Positions 46,671 to 57,316 are shown, numbered from the stretch's first letter. The stretch is DNA of 64,000 nt from Candidatus Fimimorpha faecalis (GCA_018712075.1 DVHN01000001.1:23653-87652), one strand, 5' to 3'. Notes: generated by a model from the sequence alone, not told the origin. Translations and numbers: made by a program.

Positions 46671-47420
46671 ATGAGCGTTATTTCAATGAAACAGTTATTG
46701 GAAGCAGGTGTTCATTTTGGACACCAGACAAGAAGATGGAACCCTAAGATGGCTCCATATATCTACACAGAAAGAAATGGTATTTATATTATCGACTTAC
46801 AGAAGTCTGTTGGAAAAGTTGACGAAGCTTATAAAGCAGTTGCTGATATTGCAGCAGATGGTGGTACAATTCTTTTTGTTGGTACAAAGAAACAAGCACA
46901 GGATGCAGTTGCAACAGAAGCAGAAAGATGCGGTATGTACTATGTAAACCAGAGATGGTTAGGTGGTATGTTAACAAACTTTAAGACAATTCAGAGTAGA
47001 ATTGAACGTTTAAGAGAAATCGAAGCAATGGCAGAAGATGGAACATTTGATGTGCTTCCAAAGAAAGAAGTTATCGCATTAAAGAAAGAATGGGATAAGT
47101 TAGAGAAGAATCTGGGTGGTATTAAGAATATGAAGAGAATCCCAGATGCTATCTTTGTAGTAGATCCTAAGAAGGAAAGAATTTGTGTTCAGGAAGCTCA
47201 TACATTAGGTATTCCATTGATTGGTATTGCAGATACAAACTGTGATCCAGAAGAATTAGATTATGTAATTCCAGGTAATGATGATGCAATCAGAGCCGTT
47301 AAATTAATTGTTTCCAAGATGGCAGATGCTGTAATCGAAGCAAATCAGGGAGATGCAGCAGATGTGGAAGAAGTAGCAGATACAGAGGAAGTTGCAGAGG
47401 AAACAGCAGTAGAAGAATAA
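46671..47420 (+). CDS. rpsB: 30S ribosomal protein S2
   Basis: [26 protein letters not shown]; acidic C-terminal tail. Confidence 0.98.
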   Translation: MSVISMKQLLEAGVHFGHQTRRWNPKMAPYIYTERNGIYIIDLQKSVGKVDEAYKAVADIAADGGTILFVGTKKQAQDAVATEAERCGMYYVNQRWLGGMLTNFKTIQSRIERLREIEAMAEDGTFDVLPKKEVIALKKEWDKLEKNLGGIKNMKRIPDAIFVVDPKKERICVQEAHTLGIPLIGIADTNCDPEELDYVIPGNDDAIRAVKLIVSKMADAVIEANQGDAADVEEVADTEEVAEETAVEE

Positions 47421-47445
47421 GAAACAGAAACCGGAGGGAATCACA

Positions 47446-48378
47446 ATGGCTATCACAGCAAAGATGGTAAAAGAATTAAGAGAAATGACAGGAGCTGGCA
47501 TGATGGATTGCAAGAAGGCTCTTGCAGCTACAGATGGCGATATGGATAAGGCAGTTGATTTCTTAAGAGAAAAGGGATTAGCTGGTGCAGCAAAAAAGGC
47601 TGGTCGTATTGCAGCAGAAGGTATTGTAGCAACTTGCTTAGTGAATGATGATAAGAAGGCTGTTGTCGTAGAAGTAAATGCAGAAACAGACTTCGTTGCT
47701 AAGAACGAAAAATTCCAGAACTATGTTGCAGATGTTGCAGCTCAGGCAGTTAAGACTTCCGCAAAGACAATGGAAGAATTCTTAGAAGAAAAATGGGAAA
47801 AAGATCCTACTCTTACTGTAAAAGAAGCTTTATCTTCTCAGATTTCCATTATCGGTGAAAACATGAATATTAGAAGATTTGAACAAATCGAAGAAGAAAA
47901 CGGTTTTGTTGCTTCTTATATCCATGCAGGCGGTAAGATTGGTGTATTAGTAGATGTTGAAACAGATGTTGTAAACGATGCAATCAAAGAAATGGCTAAG
48001 AATGTGGCTATGCAGGCAGCAGCATTAAAGCCACTGTACACAAGCAGAGATGAAGTAGATGCTGATTACATCGAAAGAGAAAAAGAAATCTTAACAGCAG
48101 CAGCTAAGAATGAAAAGCCAGACGCAAACGACAAGATCATCAATGGTATGGTTATGGGTCGTATTAATAAAGAATTAAAAGAAATCTGCTTATTAGATCA
48201 AGTATATGTAAAAGCAGAAGACGGCAAGCAGGCAGTTGCTAAGTATGTACAAGAAGTTGCTAAGGCAAACAATGCAAACGTAAAAATCAAGAAATTCGTT
48301 CGTTTCGAAACTGGAGAAGGATTAGAAAAGAAAGAAGAAGATTTTGCAGCTGAAGTGGCTAAGCAGATGGGAATGTAA
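47446..48378 (+). CDS. tsf: Elongation factor Ts
   Basis: VKELREMTGAGMMDCKKALAATDGDMDKAVDFLREKG. Confidence 0.98.
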   Translation: MAITAKMVKELREMTGAGMMDCKKALAATDGDMDKAVDFLREKGLAGAAKKAGRIAAEGIVATCLVNDDKKAVVVEVNAETDFVAKNEKFQNYVADVAAQAVKTSAKTMEEFLEEKWEKDPTLTVKEALSSQISIIGENMNIRRFEQIEEENGFVASYIHAGGKIGVLVDVETDVVNDAIKEMAKNVAMQAAALKPLYTSRDEVDADYIEREKEILTAAAKNEKPDANDKIINGMVMGRINKELKEICLLDQVYVKAEDGKQAVAKYVQEVAKANNANVKIKKFVRFETGEGLEKKEEDFAAEVAKQMGM

Positions 48379-48443
48379 ACACTTTGCTAAAGATCAGAAT
48401 CGGATTGGTTTTGTAGTAATCAAAAAAGTTTTATTCCTTATAG

Positions 48444-48479
48444 ATAGGAGCAGTCAGTTTTTATATTGATTGCTCCTAT
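48444..48479 (+). terminator. tsf terminator
   Basis: ataggagcagtca ... tgattgctcctat then tttta. Confidence 0.75.
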
Positions 48480-48498
48480 TTTTATTATCGTGATATGC

Positions 48499-48527
48499 AA
48501 AAGGAACCTCCAGTGGAGGTTCCTTTT
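48499..48527. terminator. Second strong hairpin downstream of tsf
   Basis: aaaaggaacctcca g tggaggttcctttt. Confidence 0.75.
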
Positions 48528-48710
48528 GTTAGAAGTATCAAAAAAATTTATATTAATAGAAAGGAGATTCTAATTTGGAAGAGCTTGTTTAAGTTTGCAT
48601 ATGCTTTAAATGGTCCTTTCTTATTTTTTAATAATAATTCGAGATAAAGTGGAAATATTGATAATAAGTAAGTACTTTTGGAGAAAAAATCTCCAAAAAT
48701 AGTATTATAA

Positions 48711-48739
48711 TTGACTTTCTTATAGAAGGGATATATAAT
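48711..48739 (+). promoter_or_regulatory. Strong promoter of the AAA-RloB pair
   Basis: TTGACT, 17 bp, TATAAT; preceded by hairpin TTTTGGAG-AAAAAAT-CTCCAAAA (48676-48698). Confidence 0.75.
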
Positions 48740-48759
48740 GAAAAAGGAGGTATATAAAA

Positions 48760-50115
48760 ATGTTGGTAAAAGTTAGTATAGAAAATTTCAAGTCTTTTGA
48801 TAACATAACTGAATTGACAATGATTTCTTCCAATAAGATACGAGTAAATGCAAACCATAGGATAAAAATAGAAAATACACAGCTATTAAAATATGGGGTG
48901 ATTTATGGTGCAAATGCAGCAGGAAAAACAAATTTAATAGAGTTCTTTCACTTTTTTAAAAAATGTATAAGAAAAGGAATTCCTATAGAAGGGATTGGAA
49001 TGTTTTGTAAAAATCGGGAAGAAAATAAAGAAAGAGAAAGTAGTTTTGAAGTTCAGATTACGATTGGAAATAAATTTTATGCATATGGCTTTTCAGCAAT
49101 TTTAAGTAAAAGAAAAATTACAGCAGAATGGTTATATCAGCTTTATAAAAATGGATCAGCACGTTGTCTCTTTGAAAGAGATGGAAATAAACGGCCTGTA
49201 TTGGATCCAGAAATTGCACTGACGAAGGAAGAAAAAAATAGATTTGAGATTTATGCTGATGATTTTGAGGGAAATGAAACTTCACTGTTTTTGACTGAAA
49301 TGAATCGAGGAAAGAAATATACGGTACATTCTAAATTATTGTTTTTCAGAGATGTATATGACTGGATACAGAATCATATTATAGTGATTACACCAAATAC
49401 ACCATTGATTGATTTAGAGTACTATTACGATATGGATTCCTTAAAGTCAATCAATAAGTTGATAGAAACATTTGATACAGGAATCAGTAAAGTAAAGATT
49501 GAAGAAATTTCTTTAGATGAATTATCAAATGCAATGCCAAAAGTAATATTTGACAGAGTAATGCATCATGTGAAAAGTCGAATGGAAGAACAGGAAAATT
49601 CCTCATTTAGAATGACTATGAGATCAAATGAGAATTTCTTTAATATTGAGGTCAAAGGAGATTTGGAACCAAAAGTTACTACAATTCGTTTAAATCATAT
49701 TAGATCATTTTATGACTTTGGTTTTGAAGAAGAATCAGATGGTACAAGACGGTTATTTGATTTAATGGATATGTTGCTTAATAAACGAGAAGATGTATTG
49801 TACGTTGTGGACGAATTGGAAAGAAGTCTGCACCCTAAGCTGACAAAACACTTTTTGCAGATGTTTATGGAGCTACATAAGGAGAAACGTATGCAATTAC
49901 TTTTCACGACACATGAATCATCGATTATGGATCAGAGTATTTTCCGGAGAGATGAGATATGGTTTATTGAACGTAATGCAGAAAATGTCAGTGTTATTTA
50001 TTCATTAGATCGTTTCAAAGAGCGATATGATAAGGTGCTGAGTAAGGCATATTTGGAAGGAAGATATGGTGCTATTCCTGTGTTCCGTACGTTTGAGTTT
50101 AGAGAGGAGGAATAG
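48760..50115 (+). CDS. AAA family ATPase (RloA/AbiLi/AAA_15-like)
   Basis: VSIENFKSFDNITELTM N-terminus, GVIYGANAAGKTNLIEF Walker A, VLYVVDELERSLHPKLTKHFLQMF Walker B, TTHESSIMD. Confidence 0.9.
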   Translation: MLVKVSIENFKSFDNITELTMISSNKIRVNANHRIKIENTQLLKYGVIYGANAAGKTNLIEFFHFFKKCIRKGIPIEGIGMFCKNREENKERESSFEVQITIGNKFYAYGFSAILSKRKITAEWLYQLYKNGSARCLFERDGNKRPVLDPEIALTKEEKNRFEIYADDFEGNETSLFLTEMNRGKKYTVHSKLLFFRDVYDWIQNHIIVITPNTPLIDLEYYYDMDSLKSINKLIETFDTGISKVKIEEISLDELSNAMPKVIFDRVMHHVKSRMEEQENSSFRMTMRSNENFFNIEVKGDLEPKVTTIRLNHIRSFYDFGFEEESDGTRRLFDLMDMLLNKREDVLYVVDELERSLHPKLTKHFLQMFMELHKEKRMQLLFTTHESSIMDQSIFRRDEIWFIERNAENVSVIYSLDRFKERYDKVLSKAYLEGRYGAIPVFRTFEFREEE

Positions 50116-50117
50116 AT

Positions 50118-50819
50118 ATGCCTCCTGTTAGAAGTTATACAAATTGGAATAGTAGAAAGACGGACAGTGAAGAACAAATTGAGCCATATCGTAAATATTT
50201 TTTTATTTGTGAAGGAGCAAATACAGAAACATGGTATTTCCGTAAATTGATTGATATTCGCAGATCCCTGAATATTCATCCGTTGATTGATATTAGATTG
50301 CTTGAGAAGACAGAGGAAGATAAAGATATTAGTTTTCCAAGAAAATTGATAGACTTTGCAGAAAGTCAGAAAGAAAATTCAGAAATTATGTTTGATAAAG
50401 AACGGGATAAGATGATTATTGTGTTTGATGCAGACATTTTTGAAGAAAAAGTGCTGGATTATGACGAAGTTATAGCATTAGGAGAAAGAGATAATATTCT
50501 TGCTGTAAGTAATCCAGCGTTTGAGTTGTTTTTACTTCTTCATTTTGAAGATGCATATACCAAAGATATTAAACCAAATATGGAGCAGATCATTAAAAAT
50601 AAAAAAGATGGTAATCAAACGTTTATTTACAAACTTTTGTTGGCAAGAACAGGTATTAATTCAAAGAGGAATTCTGCGATAGGTGAATTGGCAAAAAATG
50701 TTGATGTAGCAATTGTTCAGGAGAAAAAAATTAATGAGGATATTCACAACTGCAAAGGTAAAATAACCTGTAATATCGGAAAAATTATTGAGAGTATACG
50801 GAATGATGCTGGAAAGTAG
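50118..50819 (+). CDS. RloB-family protein (Toprim-like; AbiLii-like)
   Basis: FICEGANTETWYFRKLI and IIVFDADIFE (E...DxD Toprim-like); NPAFELFLLLHFED; directly downstream of the AAA ATPase gene. Confidence 0.85.
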   Translation: MPPVRSYTNWNSRKTDSEEQIEPYRKYFFICEGANTETWYFRKLIDIRRSLNIHPLIDIRLLEKTEEDKDISFPRKLIDFAESQKENSEIMFDKERDKMIIVFDADIFEEKVLDYDEVIALGERDNILAVSNPAFELFLLLHFEDAYTKDIKPNMEQIIKNKKDGNQTFIYKLLLARTGINSKRNSAIGELAKNVDVAIVQEKKINEDIHNCKGKITCNIGKIIESIRNDAGK

Positions 50820-50945
50820 AGAATAAAAAGTTAGAATTGTTATTCTTTTTCATTTATGAAAAGTTTTATCTGAAATACTTGACGGGAAACTTAGTTTGGA
50901 CATAAAATCTAATTAATAGAGATTGAAGAAATAGGAGGAGCAAAG

Positions 50946-52076
50946 ATGAGCCTGGAATTAGAAAAAATGCCGAAGTTAGGTTTTGGTTTAATGCGTTTGC
51001 CTGAGAAGGATGGAGAAATTGATGTTCAACAGGTATGCAATATGGTTGATACATATATGGAAAAAGGTTTTAATTATTTTGATACCGCTTATATGTACTG
51101 TAATGGAAAATCGGAATGTGTCGTGAAAGAGGCATTGGTGCAGCGATATCCAAGAGAGTCGTTTTATTTGACAAATAAACTCCCGCAGTGGATGATGAAT
51201 GGGATTGAAGATCGAGATAAGATATTTAGCGATCAGTTGAAAAAAACAGGAGTGGATTATTTCGACCTTTATCTCCTTCATAGTGTGGAAGATGGAGCAA
51301 ATTATGAGGGTTATATTAAATATGATTGCTTCAACTGGGCAATGAAAAAGAAGGAAGAAGGAAAGATAAAGCATTTTGGTTTTTCTTATCACGGAACACC
51401 AGAATTATTGGATCAGATTTTAGCAGAACATCCAGAAGTAGAAATTGTGCAGATTCAGCTGAACTATGCTGATTGGGAAAATCCGCTTGTACAATCGGGA
51501 AAGTTGTATGAAGTTTTAAGAAAGTACAAGAAACCGATTTTAGTTATGGAACCAGTGAAGGGTGGATCATTGGCGGAATTAACTCCAACAATTGAGCAAA
51601 AAATGAAAGTGGAAAGACCAAATAGTTCGATTGCATCTTGGGCATTGCGGTTTGCGGCGTCCTTACCAGGCGTGGTTACTGTTCTGAGCGGTATGTCTAC
51701 CGAAGGTCAGATGCAGGATAATTTGAATACTTTCTTGAATTTTGAGCCAATGACGGATAGCGAATATAAAATTTTAAGTTCGGTTGTAAAAGAGATGGAA
51801 AAAATGCCAAGAATTGCCTGTACTTCCTGTCGTTATTGTTGTGATGGATGTCCAAGTAATATTGCAATTCCAGATGTAATAAAAGCTTTGAATGCGCTGC
51901 GTATTTATGGAGAACATACAAGACCCCATTCCTTTTATGAGAAACTAATTCAAAGCAGTGGAAGAGCAAGAGATTGTATTGAATGTAAACAATGTGAAAA
52001 TGTCTGTCCACAGCATCTGCCAATTACAGAATATTTAAAAGAAGCGGCCGAAAAACTGGATATTGAAGAAGGTTAA
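50946..52076 (+). CDS. Aldo/keto reductase with C-terminal 4Fe-4S domain
   Basis: LGFGLMRLP, NYFDTAYMYCNGKSE, CxxCxYCCDGCP and CIECKQCENVCPQHLPI. Confidence 0.92.
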   Translation: MSLELEKMPKLGFGLMRLPEKDGEIDVQQVCNMVDTYMEKGFNYFDTAYMYCNGKSECVVKEALVQRYPRESFYLTNKLPQWMMNGIEDRDKIFSDQLKKTGVDYFDLYLLHSVEDGANYEGYIKYDCFNWAMKKKEEGKIKHFGFSYHGTPELLDQILAEHPEVEIVQIQLNYADWENPLVQSGKLYEVLRKYKKPILVMEPVKGGSLAELTPTIEQKMKVERPNSSIASWALRFAASLPGVVTVLSGMSTEGQMQDNLNTFLNFEPMTDSEYKILSSVVKEMEKMPRIACTSCRYCCDGCPSNIAIPDVIKALNALRIYGEHTRPHSFYEKLIQSSGRARDCIECKQCENVCPQHLPITEYLKEAAEKLDIEEG

Positions 52077-52088
52077 AATTTATATCAG

Positions 52089-52126
52089 TCCCTCTGCTTT
52101 TTGCTTGTAAAAGCAAAACAGAGGGA
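52089..52126. terminator. Intrinsic terminator
   Basis: tccctctg...ttttgctt-gtaa-aagcaaaa...cagaggga. Confidence 0.75.
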
Positions 52127-52177
52127 TTTTTCAATATATGGAGATTTTATTTGGCAATATAAGTAGAAAGTCTGTAT

Positions 52178-53056
52178 TTATAAAAATTCTTCGTAAGCAA
52201 TCTCTAAAAATTTTTCTGCTGCTTTTGAAAACACTTGATATTTTTTCCATACAAGATCTAATTTTGCTTCAAATTTAGGAAAAAGTGGTTTAAAACAGAG
52301 GTTGCAATCTCCAGTTGTATTAATTAATTTATCCAGACATAACGCATAACCAAACCCTTCATCTACCATAAGAGAAGCATTGTATACAAGATTATAAGTA
52401 GTAACAATGTTTAATTTTTCAAAATCTGCTCCGAGCCATCCAGAAAATTCATTATTTACTAATGTCTGTGCGGATGTAATGATTGGAATATTCCATAGAT
52501 CATTTGGAGTGATAAAGTCTTTTTTGGATAGAGGACTGTCTTTTCTCATAAGCAATCCCCAAGTGTCTGTAACAGGGAGACGAATATAATTATATTTCGT
52601 TATATCAGCAGGTTCAATTAGTACACCAAAATCCAGCAGTCCTTTATCGAGACGTTCGGTTACATCATCCCCATTTCCGCTGTATAAGTGATAGCGAATG
52701 TCTGGATAATTTTTTTGTAGTTTTGCTGCAACTCGTGCTGTTAGACGCATGGCATCGGTTTCTCCTCCTCCAATATAGACATCTCCAGTAATCGTATCTT
52801 CAGGAGTGCTAATTTCCGCAGTTGTTTTTTCTACCAGATCCATAATTTCATTCGCCCTTTTACGGAAAAGAATTCCATCTTCGGTTAAAGTAATCTTTCG
52901 GTTGCCTCGAATAAATAATTTTTTTCCAAGTTCTTGTTCCAACTCCATTAATTGTCTGGAAAGCGTTGGTTGTGTTAAATGTAACGATTCCGCAGCATTG
53001 GAAATATTTTGTTCTCTGGCAACGGCAAGAAAATAGCGCAAAACACGTAATTCCAT
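52178..53056 (-). CDS. LysR-family transcriptional regulator
   Basis: MELRVLRYFLAVAREQNISNAAESLHLTQPTLSRQLMELEQELGKKLF. Confidence 0.93.
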   Translation of the reverse strand: MELRVLRYFLAVAREQNISNAAESLHLTQPTLSRQLMELEQELGKKLFIRGNRKITLTEDGILFRKRANEIMDLVEKTTAEISTPEDTITGDVYIGGGETDAMRLTARVAAKLQKNYPDIRYHLYSGNGDDVTERLDKGLLDFGVLIEPADITKYNYIRLPVTDTWGLLMRKDSPLSKKDFITPNDLWNIPIITSAQTLVNNEFSGWLGADFEKLNIVTTYNLVYNASLMVDEGFGYALCLDKLINTTGDCNLCFKPLFPKFEAKLDLVWKKYQVFSKAAEKFLEIAYEEFL

Positions 53057-53250
53057 AACAAACACCTCCTTTAATCCTACACTTAGTATTATATAAAGTT
53101 GTAATATGCTTGTCAAGCATATTAAAATATAGATAAAAGTATTTACTATACTAAATAGTAATTTATTTATAGAAAATGATTTTTTAATCATTTTATGTTA
53201 TAATAGCAATTGAAAAAAATTAAGTGATTATGGAGGAGGAAACGATTAAG

Positions 53251-54045
53251 ATGAAAAATATTTATATTTGTTTTCCAGGGGGAAAGCATAAAGTATTAAC
53301 AATGAGTTATGATGACGGAAAAATTGACGATTATCGCCTTGTATCAATTTTTAATGAAAATGGAATAAAAGGAACGTTTCATTTAAATTCACAGCTTCCT
53401 ATGAAAGAACGAATACCAGTATCGGAATATAAAAAATTATATGCAGGACATGAAGTCTCCTGTCATACATGTACTCATCCAACAATTGCACGCTGTCCAA
53501 TGGAACAGGTTGTCGGTCAAATTTTGGAAGATAGAAAAGCATTAGAAAAGGCAGTTGGGTATCCCGTGAGAGGATTATCGTATCCAAATGGTTCTTTTTC
53601 TAAGGAAATTGTAGATGCATTGCCTGCACTTGGAATTCGTTATGCAAGAGTAGTAGGCAATACAGATAGTTTTGCTATGCCAGACAATTTTTTAACATGG
53701 ATGGCAACTTGTCATCATAATCATAATCTTTTGGAATTAGGAAAAGAATTTATAAATTTACATAAAACGCAGTATCTTTATATGATGTATGTATGGGGGC
53801 ATAGTTATGAATTTACTCGTGACAATAACTGGGGATTAATCGAAGAATTTTGCAGTATGGTTGGAGGGAAAGAAGATATTTGGTATGCAACGAATATTGA
53901 GATCGTAGATTATATGGATGCTGCAAAGCGGTTGTATTATACCGCCGATGGAGATAAAGTATATAACCCATCTGCTCAATCAGTATGGTTGGAAGTAGAG
54001 AAAGAAAAAATAGAAATTCCAGGTGGACAGATGCGTGAAATTTAA
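53251..54045 (+). CDS. Polysaccharide deacetylase-family protein
   Basis: LTMSYDDGKIDDYRLVSIFNENGIKGTFHLN, HEVSCHTCTHP, LSYPNGSFSKE. Confidence 0.85.
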   Translation: MKNIYICFPGGKHKVLTMSYDDGKIDDYRLVSIFNENGIKGTFHLNSQLPMKERIPVSEYKKLYAGHEVSCHTCTHPTIARCPMEQVVGQILEDRKALEKAVGYPVRGLSYPNGSFSKEIVDALPALGIRYARVVGNTDSFAMPDNFLTWMATCHHNHNLLELGKEFINLHKTQYLYMMYVWGHSYEFTRDNNWGLIEEFCSMVGGKEDIWYATNIEIVDYMDAAKRLYYTADGDKVYNPSAQSVWLEVEKEKIEIPGGQMREI

Positions 54046-54065
54046 TAAAAAATGAGGAAAAAATT

Positions 54066-54785
54066 ATGAAAACGGTAAAGAGAAAATGGGGTTGGAAGAT
54101 ACGATTATCTGTTCAAAACCAAATGTCAGAATCATTCTGCAATAGTGCAGTTTTGGCTCTGTCTGGAGGATTTCAAGATGCATATACATATAATACAAGA
54201 AATGAAGTGTTTTCCAATGCTCAGACAGGAAATGTAGTTTTAATGAGTCAGAATTTTATGATTGGAGAATGGATGAATGCACTCAAGTATTTATTTCCAA
54301 TTTTAGCATTTGCAGTTGGTGTTTTTATCGCAGAAAGAATTCAGAATCGGTATCGCTATGCGAAACGTTTACATTGGAGACAGGGCATATTATTGGCAGA
54401 AATTGGAATTTTATTTTTGGTTGGTTTTCTTCCCATTGAACTTAATACGATTGCAACGATTTTAGTTTCCTTTACTTGTGCAATGCAAGTACAGACATTC
54501 CGAAAGGTAAATGGTTATTCCTATGCCAGTACAATGTGCATTGGAAATCTAAGAAGTGGAACAGCTACGTTATCCTTGTATTTGAGAGAGAAAAAACCAG
54601 AGCAGTTGAGACAGGCAATGTATTATTTTGGTATTATTTTCTTTTTTGCAGTCGGTGCTGGAATTGGAGGGAATTTATCGGCTCGATTTGGAATTCGTAT
54701 GATATGGTTTTCTTGTTTACTTTTATTAATCAGCTTCTTTTTTATGTCATTAGAAAAATTGGGTGTTAAGGCAGAGGAAAAATAA
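54066..54785 (+). CDS. YoaK/DUF1275-family membrane protein
   Basis: LALSGGFQDAYTYNTRNEVFSNAQTGNVVLMSQNF. Confidence 0.88.
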   Translation: MKTVKRKWGWKIRLSVQNQMSESFCNSAVLALSGGFQDAYTYNTRNEVFSNAQTGNVVLMSQNFMIGEWMNALKYLFPILAFAVGVFIAERIQNRYRYAKRLHWRQGILLAEIGILFLVGFLPIELNTIATILVSFTCAMQVQTFRKVNGYSYASTMCIGNLRSGTATLSLYLREKKPEQLRQAMYYFGIIFFFAVGAGIGGNLSARFGIRMIWFSCLLLLISFFFMSLEKLGVKAEEK

Positions 54786-54820
54786 CGGTATAGAAAAAGT
54801 TTAGAAGGTTGGAGGAAATT

Positions 54821-55207
54821 ATGGTAAAGAAAAATCCATTGTATAAGAGTTTTGGATATGCATTTACAGGAATTTTTGCATGTATAAAAAAAGAACGAAA
54901 TATGAAAATTCATTGCAGTGCAGTAATTCTTGTAACAATTGCGGGAATAGTATTTAAATTGACCGTTATGGAATGGTGCATTTGTTTGGTTCTATTTGGA
55001 ATGATTTTGGCATTAGAATTAGTAAATACCGCATTGGAGGCAGTTGTAGATCTAGTTACACAAGAAAAAAAGCCGTTGGCAAAATTAGCAAAAGATACGG
55101 CAGCGGGTGCAGTTCTAATTGCGGCAATTATGGCAGCAGTAATTGGAGGAATTATTTTTCTGCCAAAGATATTTACCTATTTACGAATAATTTTAGCTGG
55201 TGTATAA
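54821..55207 (+). CDS. Diacylglycerol/undecaprenol kinase family protein
   Basis: SFGYAFTGIFACIKKERNMKIHCSAV; LALELVNTALEAVVDLV. Confidence 0.93.
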   Translation: MVKKNPLYKSFGYAFTGIFACIKKERNMKIHCSAVILVTIAGIVFKLTVMEWCICLVLFGMILALELVNTALEAVVDLVTQEKKPLAKLAKDTAAGAVLIAAIMAAVIGGIIFLPKIFTYLRIILAGV

Positions 55208-55248
55208 TGATAATCAGATAATAAATGGAAAGAAAGGAATGTGTGAGA

Positions 55249-55635
55249 ATGGATAAATTTGGAGATAATATGAAAAAACTTTTATTAGCTGGAATCGGAA
55301 CAGTGGCAGTGACCGCAGAAAAATCCAAGGAAATATTGGATGAGATGGTGAAAAAAGGAGAATTAACGGTAGAACAGGGAAAGGTGTTGAATCAGGAATT
55401 AAAACACAATATTAAGAAGACAGTCAAGGAAAAGGTTAATGTTTCTGTAAAGCCTTCTTCTCCAGAAGAATTAAGAGAACTTTTGGATCAAATGACTCCA
55501 GAGCAGCTTGCACAACTAAAAGAACAGATTCAGAAGATGGAGACAAAGCAAACAGCCAAGACAAAGCAAGAAACTTCGGATTCAGAAACAAAAGAAGAGA
55601 GCGAATCGCAAGAGAAAAACGATCAGGATGAATAA
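55249..55635 (+). CDS. Small phasin-like protein preceding the UbiB gene
   Basis: Helical N-terminus VTAEKSKEILDEMVKKGELTVEQGKVLNQEL; acidic/basic tail; overlaps the next gene. Confidence 0.65.
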   Translation: MDKFGDNMKKLLLAGIGTVAVTAEKSKEILDEMVKKGELTVEQGKVLNQELKHNIKKTVKEKVNVSVKPSSPEELRELLDQMTPEQLAQLKEQIQKMETKQTAKTKQETSDSETKEESESQEKNDQDE

Positions 55636-57232
55636 AGAAGAATCAATAAAAACAGAATCGAAAAAGAATCATTCAAGACTAAAAGAAATCACGGCAGTAC
55701 TGCGTAAATATGCAATTACAAGGGGAGTCACGCCAGAAAAGCTGCGGATGATTTTGGAAGATTTGGGTCCGACTTATATTAAATTAGGACAGATTATGTC
55801 CATGCATTCGGATATTCTTCCAGAACGGTATTGTGAGGAGCTAATGCGGCTGCGTTCGGAAGTACCGCCGATGCCATTTGAACAAGTGGAAGAAGTGATT
55901 CAAGATTCTTTTGGATGTCCCTGGAAGGAAATTTTTCTAGAAATTGAGAAAAACCCACTTGGTTCTGCTTCGATTGCACAAGTTCATAAGGCGGTACTAA
56001 AATCTGGGGAAGAAGTCGTGATTAAAGTTCAGAGAAAAGGAATCTACGAAGTGATGTTACAGGACATTCGGCTGATGCGTAGAGCAGTAAAACTGCTTCC
56101 ACCAGTCAGTATCAAAGGTTTAGTAGATTTGGATTTAGTTTTAGATGAACTTTGGAGAGTAACACAAGAAGAGATGAATTTTCTAACTGAGGCTTCTAAT
56201 ATGGAAGAATTCTCTGAAAAAAATCAAGATGTTGTATTTGTACGGACTCCTATTTTATATCGAGAGTATACGACACTCCATGTTTTAGTTATGGAGTACA
56301 TAGATGGATTTGCAATTGACGAAAAGGAAAATCTTCTGGCAAATGGATATGATTTGAGAGAGATCGGCAGCAAGCTAGTGGATAATTATATGAAACAAGT
56401 AATGGAAGATGGTTTTTTTCATGCAGATCCTCATCCTGGCAATGTCAAAGTTCAAGAGGGAAAAATTATATGGATGGATATGGGCATGATGGGAAGACTT
56501 TCCGATCGAGATAAAGAATTAGTTGGGAGAGCGGTCGAGGGAGTTGCGCTTAACGATATTGGGATGATTCAAGATGCAGTACTGGCGCTTGGGAAGTTCC
56601 GTGGAAAGCCAGATCAAAGCCAGCTCTATGAAGATATCCGAAGCCTAATGTCACAGTATGGAACGGTAGATATGGGAACGATTGATGTAGCTAAGCTGAT
56701 GCAAGATTTAATGGAAGTAATGAAAGAGAACAAAATCATTATGCCGCATGGCCTGACAATGCTTGCAAGAGGACTTACCCATATGGAGGGAGTATTAGCC
56801 GATATTAGTCCAGAAATTAATATGGTGGAAATTGCAGCAGCTCGTATTAAGCAAATGTTTTTTCAGGAGAAGAGCTGGAAAAAAGAAGTAAAGTCCACGG
56901 AAAGAAGTTTCTACCGCTCTTTGCGTAAGTCCATTGACATTCCTTCTCTTATCGTGGATATTTTACAGGGTTATCTAAAGGGACAGACACGAGTGAATTT
57001 AGATTTACATGTATCCAAAGATTTAGCTTGGCTTTTACGGCGTTTAATACGAAATATTGTAATGGGACTTTGGGTCGTAGCTCTTTTGATTAGTTCCAGT
57101 ATTATTTGTACTACGGATATGACTCCTAAAATCTGTGGAATTCCAGCACTTGGTGCATTTGGATACTTAATTGCATTTGTTATTGTTATGTATGTGTTTA
57201 TCAAGCATGTATTTTCTGAAAGAAAACGTTAA
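55628..57232 (+). CDS. ABC1/AarF/UbiB-family atypical kinase
   Basis: LGPTYIKLGQIMSMHSDILPERYCEEL, GSASIAQVHKAVLKSGEEVVIKVQRKGI, DGFFHADPHPGNV, 2 C-terminal TM helices. Confidence 0.93.
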   Translation: MNKEESIKTESKKNHSRLKEITAVLRKYAITRGVTPEKLRMILEDLGPTYIKLGQIMSMHSDILPERYCEELMRLRSEVPPMPFEQVEEVIQDSFGCPWKEIFLEIEKNPLGSASIAQVHKAVLKSGEEVVIKVQRKGIYEVMLQDIRLMRRAVKLLPPVSIKGLVDLDLVLDELWRVTQEEMNFLTEASNMEEFSEKNQDVVFVRTPILYREYTTLHVLVMEYIDGFAIDEKENLLANGYDLREIGSKLVDNYMKQVMEDGFFHADPHPGNVKVQEGKIIWMDMGMMGRLSDRDKELVGRAVEGVALNDIGMIQDAVLALGKFRGKPDQSQLYEDIRSLMSQYGTVDMGTIDVAKLMQDLMEVMKENKIIMPHGLTMLARGLTHMEGVLADISPEINMVEIAAARIKQMFFQEKSWKKEVKSTERSFYRSLRKSIDIPSLIVDILQGYLKGQTRVNLDLHVSKDLAWLLRRLIRNIVMGLWVVALLISSSIICTTDMTPKICGIPALGAFGYLIAFVIVMYVFIKHVFSERKR

Positions 57233-57260
57233 ATATACGATATAATCTTATTGCTGAAAG

Positions 57261-57316
57261 AATACTTCCAGCAACTGCAGTATGCTTTATAGCATTCTGT
57301 AGCTGTTGGAAGTATT
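57261..57316. terminator. Strong bidirectional terminator between convergent genes
   Basis: aatacttccagcaactgcagtatgc ... gcattctgtagctgttggaagtatt. Confidence 0.85.
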
